This document shows, piece by piece, positions 14,901-22,535 of a stretch of 48,140 nt of DNA. The position numbers and the translations under genes are program-made. Every line of letters starts with the position of its first letter. Within the stretch, counting starts at the first letter, position 1. The notes under the pieces are model-generated. The model was not told the DNA's origin and made no database searches. It worked only from the letters and a program-made list of their open reading frames with translations. The DNA lies in assembly GCA_900548745.1 (NCBI GenBank), contig URLQ01000004.1, forward strand, positions 1 through 48,140, read 5' to 3'. Source of the stretch: an uncultured Prevotella sp. (GTDB taxonomy: Bacteria > Bacteroidota > Bacteroidia > Bacteroidales > Bacteroidaceae).

Positions 14901-17348
14901 ATGAAACATTTTAGCAAAATACTTTTGGCAACAAGTGGATATATCGTTTTACCACTTTATTCGTTTTCAGGAAACATCAATGAGAATCATTCCATCCCGG
15001 ACAACATGGCAAAGACATACGTCAGCCTGTCTGACTCTTCAAGGATTTTCAACCTTGATGAAGTAGTTGTCGTATCGCAACCAAAGGAGAGTACATACCT
15101 ACGTCAGCAGCCTTTGGCTTCAAGCATCTTCACGTCAAGCGAAACTGGCAAGCTTGCAGTCCGCAACATCTGCGACTTGTCTTCTTTCGTGCCGTCATTC
15201 CAGATGCCGTCATATGGCTCCCGCCTCACCTCTTCAATGTATATCCGAGGCATCGGTTCAAGAGTCAACAACCCTGCCGTAGGCATATATTCCGACGGAA
15301 TGCCATTGCTTAGCAAGAGTGCATATAACTTCCATATATATCAGATTGACAGAATCGACGTGCTCCGCGGTCCGCAAAGCACGCTCTATGGCATGAACAC
15401 GGAGGGCGGTCTAGTCAGGGTGTATTCCAAAAATCCATTCACCAACAAAGGCACCGACCTGCATATTGGCGTAGGCAACCACTTCTACCGCAACATGGAG
15501 ATTGCCAACTATTCAAAGCTCAGCCATAACACCGCAATGTCTGTTGCCGCTTTCTATAACGGACAGAACGGATTCTTCCGCAACAGCACAACGGGCAAAC
15601 GAGCTGATGCATACAATGAGGCTGGTGGTAAGATAAGAATAGTAAATCAGTATTCCAACAAACTGACGTATGACTTCATCGCAGACTACCAATACGTTAA
15701 CCAGAACGCTTTCCCTTACGGCATGCTGGACCTTAGCACCAACAAGACGGCTTCGCCTTCAACAAACAGAGAAAGCGGATACCGCAGAAACATGCTCAAC
15801 TCTGCTTTCAATATAAGATACACTCTTCCCGGCATAACTCTCAATTCTACAACCAGTTATCAGTTCCTGTCCGACAGAATGAATATGGATCAGGACTATA
15901 CTGCTCTTGACTTCATGCACCTCTCGCAGAAGCAGTTGCAAAACGGTGTGACACAGGAGTTTGCCGCAAAGGGCAAACTGAAGAATTGGAAACATACGAG
16001 TGGTTTATATGGTTCTTTCCAATGGTTGCGCACCGATGCACCCGTATTCTTCGACCAAGACTTCACCAATGCCATGGGACAGACTATACAGTCTGCCATG
16101 TACAACGCTATGGTTGGTGCCATGTCACAGAAATTCATGAACATACCAGGTATGACGGAAGACGGAGCAAAGGCTATGGCTGCACAAGCTATTGAGAGAG
16201 CAGGAGGGGTAAGCGTCAACTCCCTGTCGATGAGCGTGCCCGGACTGTTCCATACTCCGCAATTCAACCTCGGAGTATTTCACGAATCGTCTTTCGACCT
16301 CACCAACAGACTATCTATGACTATCGGACTGCGCTACGATTACAATCATGTGAAAATTGGATATTCAACAAGTGCATTGATGAATACTACTGTAAATGTA
16401 ATGGGCATGGAGGCATCAAGCCGCTTGCGCTCTATCTTGTCACATGATACATGCAACAGTTTCAATCAGGTGTTGCCGAAGCTTGCCTTCACATGGAAGC
16501 TGTCAGACAACGGAAGCAACATATATGCCTTGGTAAACAAAGGCTACCGTTCGGGAGGCTTCAACATTCAGATGTTTTCCGACATCCTGCAGTCTGAACT
16601 GCGTGCCAACAGCAATGAAGCCATGCGCAGCGACTACGACATTCCACATACCAATGAGGATTACGCCAAGATAAACTCTACAATATCATACAAACCGGAA
16701 TTCAGCTGGAACTATGAGATTGGAACTCATCTCAACCTCTTCAACAATACGGTGCAGGCTGATTTCGCTGCATATTACATGAAGATCCGCAACCAGCAAC
16801 TCTCTGTAATGGCAGGCACTTACGGCTTCGGAAGAATGATGGTGAATGCAGGCAGAAGCCACAGCTGCGGACTTGAAGCATCGCTCCGCGGCAATGCCTT
16901 CAGCAACAATCTGTCATGGAGCCTTACATACAGCTATACCAGATCGGTATTCGACAGATATTCAGAGGATGTCAACGGCACGACAGTTGACTATGCCGAC
17001 AACTACGTTCCGTTTATCCCACAGCACACCCTAAGTGCTGCTGCCGACTGGACGTTCGCTCTCTCTGACGGTTGTATAAAATCCATAGTCGTTGGTGCCA
17101 ACACCACTATGCAGGGCAAGATTTACTGGGACGAAGCAAACACCTTCAGTCAGAAAGTTTATGCCTTGGTGGGTGCACATGCTGACATAAACCTCAAGCG
17201 ACTGACTATCTCTCTTTGGGGTAAAAACATAACAGACACCCACTATAACAGCTTTGCCTTCAGCAGCAATGCCACGGGCAAGAAGATGTATCTTGCAGAA
17301 CGCGGCATGCCTCTGCAGATGGGTGTTGATTTGAAAGTACACTTCTAA
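14901..17348 (+). CDS. TonB-dependent outer-membrane receptor
   Basis: An 815-residue outer-membrane receptor that should import a substrate using TonB/ExbBD energy. There is an N-terminal signal peptide (MKHFSKILLATSGYIVLPLYSFSG). A TonB-box-like segment (FNLDEVVVVSQPKE) follows near residues 51-64. A plug domain has the family signatures MYIRGIGSRVNNPAVGIYSDGMP and RIDVLRGPQSTLYGMNTEGG. A 22-strand-type barrel ends in an aromatic residue (LQMGVDLKVHF). There is no CarboxypepD_reg domain and no SusD partner, so this is not a classical glycan PUL; siderophore, haem, cobamide or another ligand is possible but not determinable. I chose ATG 14901 because it starts the signal peptide and fits the promoter. 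Confidence 0.92.
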   Translation: MKHFSKILLATSGYIVLPLYSFSGNINENHSIPDNMAKTYVSLSDSSRIFNLDEVVVVSQPKESTYLRQQPLASSIFTSSETGKLAVRNICDLSSFVPSFQMPSYGSRLTSSMYIRGIGSRVNNPAVGIYSDGMPLLSKSAYNFHIYQIDRIDVLRGPQSTLYGMNTEGGLVRVYSKNPFTNKGTDLHIGVGNHFYRNMEIANYSKLSHNTAMSVAAFYNGQNGFFRNSTTGKRADAYNEAGGKIRIVNQYSNKLTYDFIADYQYVNQNAFPYGMLDLSTNKTASPSTNRESGYRRNMLNSAFNIRYTLPGITLNSTTSYQFLSDRMNMDQDYTALDFMHLSQKQLQNGVTQEFAAKGKLKNWKHTSGLYGSFQWLRTDAPVFFDQDFTNAMGQTIQSAMYNAMVGAMSQKFMNIPGMTEDGAKAMAAQAIERAGGVSVNSLSMSVPGLFHTPQFNLGVFHESSFDLTNRLSMTIGLRYDYNHVKIGYSTSALMNTTVNVMGMEASSRLRSILSHDTCNSFNQVLPKLAFTWKLSDNGSNIYALVNKGYRSGGFNIQMFSDILQSELRANSNEAMRSDYDIPHTNEDYAKINSTISYKPEFSWNYEIGTHLNLFNNTVQADFAAYYMKIRNQQLSVMAGTYGFGRMMVNAGRSHSCGLEASLRGNAFSNNLSWSLTYSYTRSVFDRYSEDVNGTTVDYADNYVPFIPQHTLSAAADWTFALSDGCIKSIVVGANTTMQGKIYWDEANTFSQKVYALVGAHADINLKRLTISLWGKNITDTHYNSFAFSSNATGKKMYLAERGMPLQMGVDLKVHF

Positions 17349-17386
17349 CGTTCACCATTTCCAGCGTTTCGGATTGGCAATCATCA

Positions 17387-20197
17387 CTATTTCTTTTTGT
17401 CTGCCTTGGCATCGAATCTGTATGAGAAGGTTAGATTGGCGTAGTGGTGGATATAGTTTTCGGCTGATTCGAAACGCTGGAATGCTGTATATTTGCTGTT
17501 ATAATAAATGTCTTTGTTGAAGATATCATCTACATACAGCGACAGACGGCATTTGTTCTTGCAGAAACTGTAATCTACGCTCAACGATGAGATAAGCCTG
17601 TGTCCGTTCATTTCCGATGCAGCATAATCAGAACGGAAATGATCGGCAACCTCCGCTATCACTTGGAAAGGTTCGAGCTTCAACATAGCTATCACACCTA
17701 ATCTATTATATAAAGGATGCATGTTGTATGAAGCGTCATCATAGCGGTAGCGATTCCATTGCATACGGTCGTACAAAGACAGCTGCAGCGTCTTTGTCTC
17801 GTACGTTAAATCAAAGTCTTCATCTATACCAACACTTTTCTGATGATTCAAGGCTGGAACAGTATTAGGGTCGTTGTTGTCTACTATCGTCAGGAAGCCA
17901 TACGACTGTGACGCCTGTACCGACAGCTTGTTCATCAACCTGAAACACACACCTATTCCTTGGTCGTAGTCAAGTCCGAATTTCCATGAGCCACCACCTT
18001 TCACGTTCATTGGCTTCGACTCGTATACTCCTGTTGTTGAGTTATAGCTATAGAGCGTGGCAAGCGGATTGATATCCTTTGTATACGACGCACTCAGTCC
18101 GAGCACTATCTGCTTGCGCAGCCACATACGATGATAACTGTATTTGGTAGTGTAGCTGTGTGATTTGCGCAGGAAGGGATTACCAACCGAAATAGAAAGC
18201 GGATTGATGGTGTTACGGTAGCCGAGAGTGCTCACGAGGTCAGGCACCGTGGTATTATAGGCAAAGGAGAAATCCATATTACGCACACGACTCATCTTCC
18301 ATTTCAGGAATATCGACGGTTCGTAGGTATAACTTGTGCGCACGGCGGCTGTGTCGAGCTGTCCATAATGGTAGTTTGCTTTCTCACGATATACGTTCCA
18401 GTTGAACTTTGGCATAATCATGAAAGACTTCACTGGCTTTATCGTTGACTTCAGAGTGAAGCTGTTTTTCCATTTGTGCATCAGGTTACCCATGGCGTTG
18501 GCAAGGTCTGGTGTTGTCGGCATACCTCCTACTATATTCTCTTCGCTGTTGTCGGTATATATGTCGCGAACGGTTCTGGTACGCGAATATGTCACGTTGT
18601 CGGATATGTCCAGATACACCTTACTGTTCAGCCAGTATTCCAGTTCGGCACCAAGTTGTGTGCTGAGGTCATGATTGTTACGGTCGTAATACTGCCATAC
18701 CGTTTCTGTTCTGTTCTCTCTGAGATATTCCAGACTGCGGTTGATGTGTGTGTCTTCGTCGGCTCCGCTTATATTGGTGTTGCCTTGCAGAGTGAACGAA
18801 CCTTTCTTGCCAAAGAAGTGTTCCCATGAGTAGTCCATGTTCAGACTGCGTGTCTGCTTGTCGCCCGTCTGATAATAGCGGTTACGGGTTATCAGTCGGT
18901 CATAGAGTGCATCGCCTGACTTTGCAGCAAAGGCTGCATCGATAGTGTGGTATTCAAACTTGTCCGGCTCGTAGCCATACGATGCTCCTTTATCTTCGCT
19001 GATGTTATAGCCTTTCTCGTAAGTCGCCTTCACATTCAGGCTTATACTGTTCAGCGAATCGGTGTAGGCAAAGAGTTGTGCCTGCAACTGTGGAGAGAGA
19101 TTATGCGCATAGCGGTAGTTGTCTGCTACGCTGAACGTGCGCTCCTTATCGGGGAAGAAGGTCTCGGTAGACTGCCAGCTTGTGTTCCATCCGTCGCTGT
19201 GGCCCATGCTGGCGCTTATGTCGAAGCTATTGTTGTCATAGGGGTCTGTGCCCTCGGTTTCCCAGTTGTGCTGGTAGTTATAGGAGCCATACTGACTCTT
19301 GCCATCGCCGTCGATATTGCGATTCATGCTTTGACTCATGGTGCGGTCGATATAGCGGTTGGTGTTGTTTGCCTGACCATATATAAGCTGTGGGTCATGG
19401 TCGCTCAGTTTGCTTGCCCTGACGCTGAACATATACCGCTTGTCGGTCTGGTATTGTGCTTCTGCCTCTCCATACCATTTGTCAAGGAATCCCGGTTTCA
19501 CCTGTATGTCGAGCACATGGTCTTCCTCTCCGTCATCGTTGCCCGTATGGCGTGCCAGCTCCGACTTACGGTCGTAGAGCTTCAGCTTGCTTGCCACTTC
19601 TGCCGGCAGCTCACTTATTATCTGACTGCCGCCGAACACGTCCTTGCCGTTCATCATCAGGCGTATGGGCTTGTCATTCCAGAAGAGTTTGCCGTCACGG
19701 TTTTCCACTCCCGGCAGTTTCTTTATCAGTTCTGCAAGGCGTGCTCCTTCCTTCAGTTTGAAAGCCTCGGGGTTAAACACAATGGTGTCGCCCACCATAG
19801 TGATGCGGGGCATCTTGGCTGTCACTTTAACTTCCTGCAGCATGAGTGCCGTGGGTAGCAGCTTGATAATGCCAAGGTCGGTAGTATCTTTCACCTCGCT
19901 GCCATAGGAATAGTCCACCTTGCGGAGGTTCTTGTAGCCTATCATGCTGAACTTGAACATTATGCGTCCCTCCATATTACCATTCAGGTGGAAGCATCCC
20001 GTACTGTCAGTCTCTGTCGCAGTCATACACGACCATCCCGGCTGTGGGTTAATCTCGCCTTCTACGCTTGCTCCGACAAGAATCTCGCCGGTCTCGGCAT
20101 TTACTATCTTTCCCTTGAACGTGTCAGCGCTACATTCTGCCGTCTGCATGATGCTTAACATCAATACTATAAAGACTTTGATAAATGTTTTTCCCAT
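17387..20197 (-). CDS. Outer-membrane beta-barrel protein with CarboxypepD_reg-like domain
   Basis: A 936-residue Bacteroidota outer-membrane protein of the OMP_b-brl_3/TonB-receptor-like class. The signal peptide is about residues 1-24. A carboxypeptidase-regulatory-like beta-sandwich covers about 27-110 (GKIVNAETGEILVGASVEGE). A plug-like segment then contains EVKVTAKMPRITMVGDTIVF and AELIKKLPGVENRDGKLFWN. A long barrel rich in YxYxxN-type strands follows, and the protein ends FSYRFDAKADKKK, so the barrel's last aromatic residue is not at the extreme end. Ligand unknown; no SusD-like or transport genes adjoin it. It has its own promoter and is convergent with the TonB receptor (38-bp gap with no evident hairpin). 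Confidence 0.9.
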   Translation of the reverse strand: MGKTFIKVFIVLMLSIMQTAECSADTFKGKIVNAETGEILVGASVEGEINPQPGWSCMTATETDSTGCFHLNGNMEGRIMFKFSMIGYKNLRKVDYSYGSEVKDTTDLGIIKLLPTALMLQEVKVTAKMPRITMVGDTIVFNPEAFKLKEGARLAELIKKLPGVENRDGKLFWNDKPIRLMMNGKDVFGGSQIISELPAEVASKLKLYDRKSELARHTGNDDGEEDHVLDIQVKPGFLDKWYGEAEAQYQTDKRYMFSVRASKLSDHDPQLIYGQANNTNRYIDRTMSQSMNRNIDGDGKSQYGSYNYQHNWETEGTDPYDNNSFDISASMGHSDGWNTSWQSTETFFPDKERTFSVADNYRYAHNLSPQLQAQLFAYTDSLNSISLNVKATYEKGYNISEDKGASYGYEPDKFEYHTIDAAFAAKSGDALYDRLITRNRYYQTGDKQTRSLNMDYSWEHFFGKKGSFTLQGNTNISGADEDTHINRSLEYLRENRTETVWQYYDRNNHDLSTQLGAELEYWLNSKVYLDISDNVTYSRTRTVRDIYTDNSEENIVGGMPTTPDLANAMGNLMHKWKNSFTLKSTIKPVKSFMIMPKFNWNVYREKANYHYGQLDTAAVRTSYTYEPSIFLKWKMSRVRNMDFSFAYNTTVPDLVSTLGYRNTINPLSISVGNPFLRKSHSYTTKYSYHRMWLRKQIVLGLSASYTKDINPLATLYSYNSTTGVYESKPMNVKGGGSWKFGLDYDQGIGVCFRLMNKLSVQASQSYGFLTIVDNNDPNTVPALNHQKSVGIDEDFDLTYETKTLQLSLYDRMQWNRYRYDDASYNMHPLYNRLGVIAMLKLEPFQVIAEVADHFRSDYAASEMNGHRLISSLSVDYSFCKNKCRLSLYVDDIFNKDIYYNSKYTAFQRFESAENYIHHYANLTFSYRFDAKADKKK

Positions 20198-20226
20198 ATG
20201 CCTGCATTATTGATTTATTAACGACA

Positions 20227-20257
20227 CAAAAGTACGACATTTCTATAATACTCACAA
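20227..20257 (-). promoter_or_regulatory. Promoter of the 17387-20197 barrel gene
   Basis: On the minus strand TTG (20257-20255), 20 bp, TACTTTTG (20234-20227): a full Bacteroidota consensus. The predicted transcription start is near 20221, about 24 nt before the ATG at 20197. Confidence 0.75.
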
Positions 20258-20349
20258 ATAATCCACCTCCTTTATTTTTTTAAGCAAAAGAAATGTGCAT
20301 TTTTCTATAAAGAACAGCACAAAATGTGCTATAATACAAGAAAAAGATA

Positions 20350-20357
20350 TATATTTG
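20350..20357 (+). promoter_or_regulatory. Putative -7 element of the DUF3332 gene
   Basis: TATATTTG fits TAnnTTTG and would start transcription near 20363, some 37 nt before the ATG at 20400. No clean TTG is found 19-20 bp upstream, so the -33 half is weak. Confidence 0.5.
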
Positions 20358-20399
20358 CAAGGACAAAGCTATCAAATAACAAATAATAAAATTGGAAAA

Positions 20400-20951
20400 A
20401 TGGGAAAATTCACAAGAAAATCTATTATTGCCCTTACTGTGGGTGCGGTGACTTTGAGTTCGTGTATCGGTTCTTTCGGACTGACTAACAGCGTGTTAAA
20501 ATGGAACAGGGGGCTTAGTCAGCATAAGTTCCTCAACGAGTTGGTATTCATCGTTATCAGTCCGGCATACGCTATCTGCGCTACGGCTGACCTCTTCGTT
20601 CTCAACACAATCGAGTTCTGGACCGGCAACAAAGTCGTTGCCCATGTTGGAGAAACAAAGGACGTAATGGGTAAAGACGGCAGAATGTATGCTGTGAAGA
20701 CTCTGAAGAACGGTTATGAGATTACTTCTCCTGACGGCGAAGTGTCTTATCTCGTATACAACAAAAAGGAGAAGAGCTGGAACTATAAAGACAATGGCGC
20801 CTTGAAGGAACTGTTCCGCTTTAACGACGACGGCACTATCCAGGCTACTCTTCCTAACGGAAAGAAGATGAATGTGACACCTGACCAGGCTGGTCTCTAT
20901 CAGGTAAGAATGGCTGTTAACGACGGCGTATTCTTCGCTTCAAGAAAATAG
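20400..20951 (+). CDS. DUF3332 family lipoprotein
   Basis: A 183-residue protein of the DUF3332 family, whose function is unknown. It starts MGKFTRKSIIALTVGAVTLSSCIGSFG, with a signal peptide and an SSC lipobox, so it is expected to be a lipoprotein. A second hydrophobic stretch follows (ELVFIVISPAYAICATADLFVL), typical of the family, then a soluble C-terminal domain of short beta strands (YEITSPDGEVSYLVYNKKEKSW). I start at ATG 20400. The upstream in-frame extension of 35 residues has no family match and would overlap the likely promoter. A hairpin (20973-21003) follows the stop codon. Confidence 0.85.
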   Translation: MGKFTRKSIIALTVGAVTLSSCIGSFGLTNSVLKWNRGLSQHKFLNELVFIVISPAYAICATADLFVLNTIEFWTGNKVVAHVGETKDVMGKDGRMYAVKTLKNGYEITSPDGEVSYLVYNKKEKSWNYKDNGALKELFRFNDDGTIQATLPNGKKMNVTPDQAGLYQVRMAVNDGVFFASRK

Positions 20952-20972
20952 GATACAGGTATAATGTCATTA

Positions 20973-21003
20973 GGATATAGCTTTCAGACGGTTAGCTATA
21001 TTC
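20973..21003 (+). terminator. Hairpin after the DUF3332 gene
   Basis: Inverted repeat GGATATAGCT (20973-20982) and AGCTATATTC (20994-21003), a 10-bp stem including one G-T wobble and an 11-nt loop, 21 bp past the stop codon. A short T-containing stretch follows but no strong T-run. It could be a weak terminator, and it directly precedes the second repeat array. Confidence 0.5.
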
Positions 21004-21009
21004 TTAATT

Positions 21010-21119
21010 GACAAAAGGCATATACTTAGCAGACAAAAGGTATATACTTAGCAGACAAAAGGTATATACTTAGCAGACAGAAAGTATATACTTAGCAGAC
21101 AGAAACAATATATATATAA
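21010..21119. repeat. Tandem array of a 22-bp unit (TATATAC core)
   Basis: Four full copies of a 22-bp unit, consensus GACAAAAGGTATATACTTAG plus CA, start at 21010, 21032, 21054 and 21076. A broken fifth copy begins at 21098. Copies 2 and 3 are identical, copy 1 differs at one base, and copy 4 at two. In copy 4 the centre is the perfect palindrome AAGTATATACTT. Unlike the first array the whole 22-bp period is conserved. The array sits between the DUF3332 hairpin and a long hairpin at 21113-21167, in the convergent gap with thrC. Confidence 0.93.
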
Positions 21120-21167
21120 TAAAAGTACATGAGATAACGATAACGTCTCATGTACTTTTATTATATA
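21113..21167. terminator. 22-bp perfect hairpin between convergent genes
   Basis: A perfect 22-bp stem (21113-21134 with 21146-21167) with an 11-nt loop (TAACGATAACG), placed between the DUF3332 gene (plus) and thrC (minus). The loop-distal part of the stem is all A/T, so each strand's second arm carries a T-rich end. This is what a bidirectional terminator needs, but the stem is long and GC-poor for one. Cruciform formation or a protein site are alternatives. Confidence 0.65.
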
Positions 21168-21220
21168 GGTATATCAATAAAGGGGGGGGCAATGTTTGGA
21201 GTCAGACGGTACAAGCCACC

Positions 21221-22522
21221 TTATCTTGTCATCAGGAAAGTCTTGAAAGAGTCGAAGTCTGCATTCATCTCCACACTCTTCTTCTCTCCACGCATAAAGG
21301 CTGCGAGACGCTCCGGTATCTCCACTTCTGCACCAATGGCACTCTCCACGGTTTCCTTGAACTTGGCAGGATGGGCTGTCTCAAGAAATACTCCCGTCTC
21401 CCCTTCTGTAAGTCCTTCTTCCAATGCTCTATAGCCGCAGGCTCCGTGAGGATCAAGGATATATCCGTTGCTGTCGAAGCATGACTTCATAGTCTCCCTA
21501 ATCTGCTCATCTGAATAGGTGGCTCCACTTACCACCGAACGAATCTTCTGCAAGTCGCCGTCAAACATATCGTAAACACGGGCGAAGTTGCTTGGATTAC
21601 CCACGTCCATAGCATTTGCAATGGTCTGGATGCTTGCCATCGGCGTATACTCTCCTGTCTGAAGGTATTTGAAGAACACGTCGTTGGCATTGTTGGCTGC
21701 TATAAAACGCTTTATCGGCAGCCCCATCTCTCTGCCGAACAGTCCGGCTGTGATATTCCCGAAGTTGCCGCTTGGCACACAAACCACGAGATTGTCCGCC
21801 TTACCGGCTGCCTTCATCCTTGCGTAAGCATTGAAATAATAGAACGACTGAGGCAGGAAGCGCGCCACATTGATGGAGTTTGCCGATGTCAGCTTCATAT
21901 GGCGGTTCAGCTCTTCGTCCATAAAGGCTTTCTTCACAAGTGTCTGACAGTCGTCAAACACGCCGTCAACCTCTATCGCCGTGATATTCTTGCCCAGGGT
22001 GGTAAACTGACTCTCCTGTATCTTGCTGACCTTTCCTTTCGGATAGAGCACATAGACGTGTATTCCGTCCACACCAAGGAAACCGTTTGCCACAGCCGAC
22101 CCTGTGTCGCCGCTGGTGGCAACGAGCACATTGACTTCCTCCTTTCCTTCCTTGCGTATAAAGTACTGAAGGAGGCGTGCCATGAATCTTCCGCCTACGT
22201 CTTTGAAGGCGAGTGTCGGTCCGTGAAACAGCTCCAGACTGTATATATTGTCGCTGACTTCCACCACCGGACAGTCAAACTGCAACGTATCATCCACTAT
22301 CTCATCAAGTGCTTTCTGCTCTACATCCTCGCCAAAGAATGCCGTTGCAACTATCTTGGCAATCTCGTTGAATGGCAGATTCTGTATAGAATCAAAGAAG
22401 TCTGCCGGCAACTTATACAGATATTCCGGCATGTATAATCCGCTGTCAGAAGCGAGTCCTTTTACTACAGCCTCATGCAGCGTGGCAAGAGGCGCCTTTG
22501 TGTTTGTGCTATAATATTTCAT
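21221..22522 (-). CDS. thrC: Threonine synthase
   Basis: PLP enzyme that converts O-phosphohomoserine to threonine, the last step of the pathway. At 433 residues it fits the longer E. coli-type class. It opens MKYYSTNTKAPLATLHEAVVKGL with the threonine-synthase N-terminal domain. The PLP lysine is in FHGPTLAFKDVGG (about residues 101-113), followed by VLVATSGDTGSAVANGF and the phosphate-binding CVPSGNFGNITAGL. It is the last gene of the thrA/ApgM-like/thrC operon, 13 bp after the previous gene. Confidence 0.97.
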   Translation of the reverse strand: MKYYSTNTKAPLATLHEAVVKGLASDSGLYMPEYLYKLPADFFDSIQNLPFNEIAKIVATAFFGEDVEQKALDEIVDDTLQFDCPVVEVSDNIYSLELFHGPTLAFKDVGGRFMARLLQYFIRKEGKEEVNVLVATSGDTGSAVANGFLGVDGIHVYVLYPKGKVSKIQESQFTTLGKNITAIEVDGVFDDCQTLVKKAFMDEELNRHMKLTSANSINVARFLPQSFYYFNAYARMKAAGKADNLVVCVPSGNFGNITAGLFGREMGLPIKRFIAANNANDVFFKYLQTGEYTPMASIQTIANAMDVGNPSNFARVYDMFDGDLQKIRSVVSGATYSDEQIRETMKSCFDSNGYILDPHGACGYRALEEGLTEGETGVFLETAHPAKFKETVESAIGAEVEIPERLAAFMRGEKKSVEMNADFDSFKTFLMTR

Positions 22523-22535
22523 ATTTTATCCTTTC

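Noticed and set aside
14865..17348. SusC-type receptor of a polysaccharide utilisation locus
   Set aside because: No CarboxypepD_reg N-terminal domain, no SusD partner and no glycoside hydrolases adjoin it.
18947..19858. 303-codon plus-strand open frame
   Set aside because: It lies entirely antisense to the outer-membrane barrel gene, is full of unusual Cys/His runs, has no promoter, and its codon pattern is the mirror of the real gene.
21010..21119. CRISPR array
   Set aside because: The 22-bp units are directly adjacent with no spacers between them.
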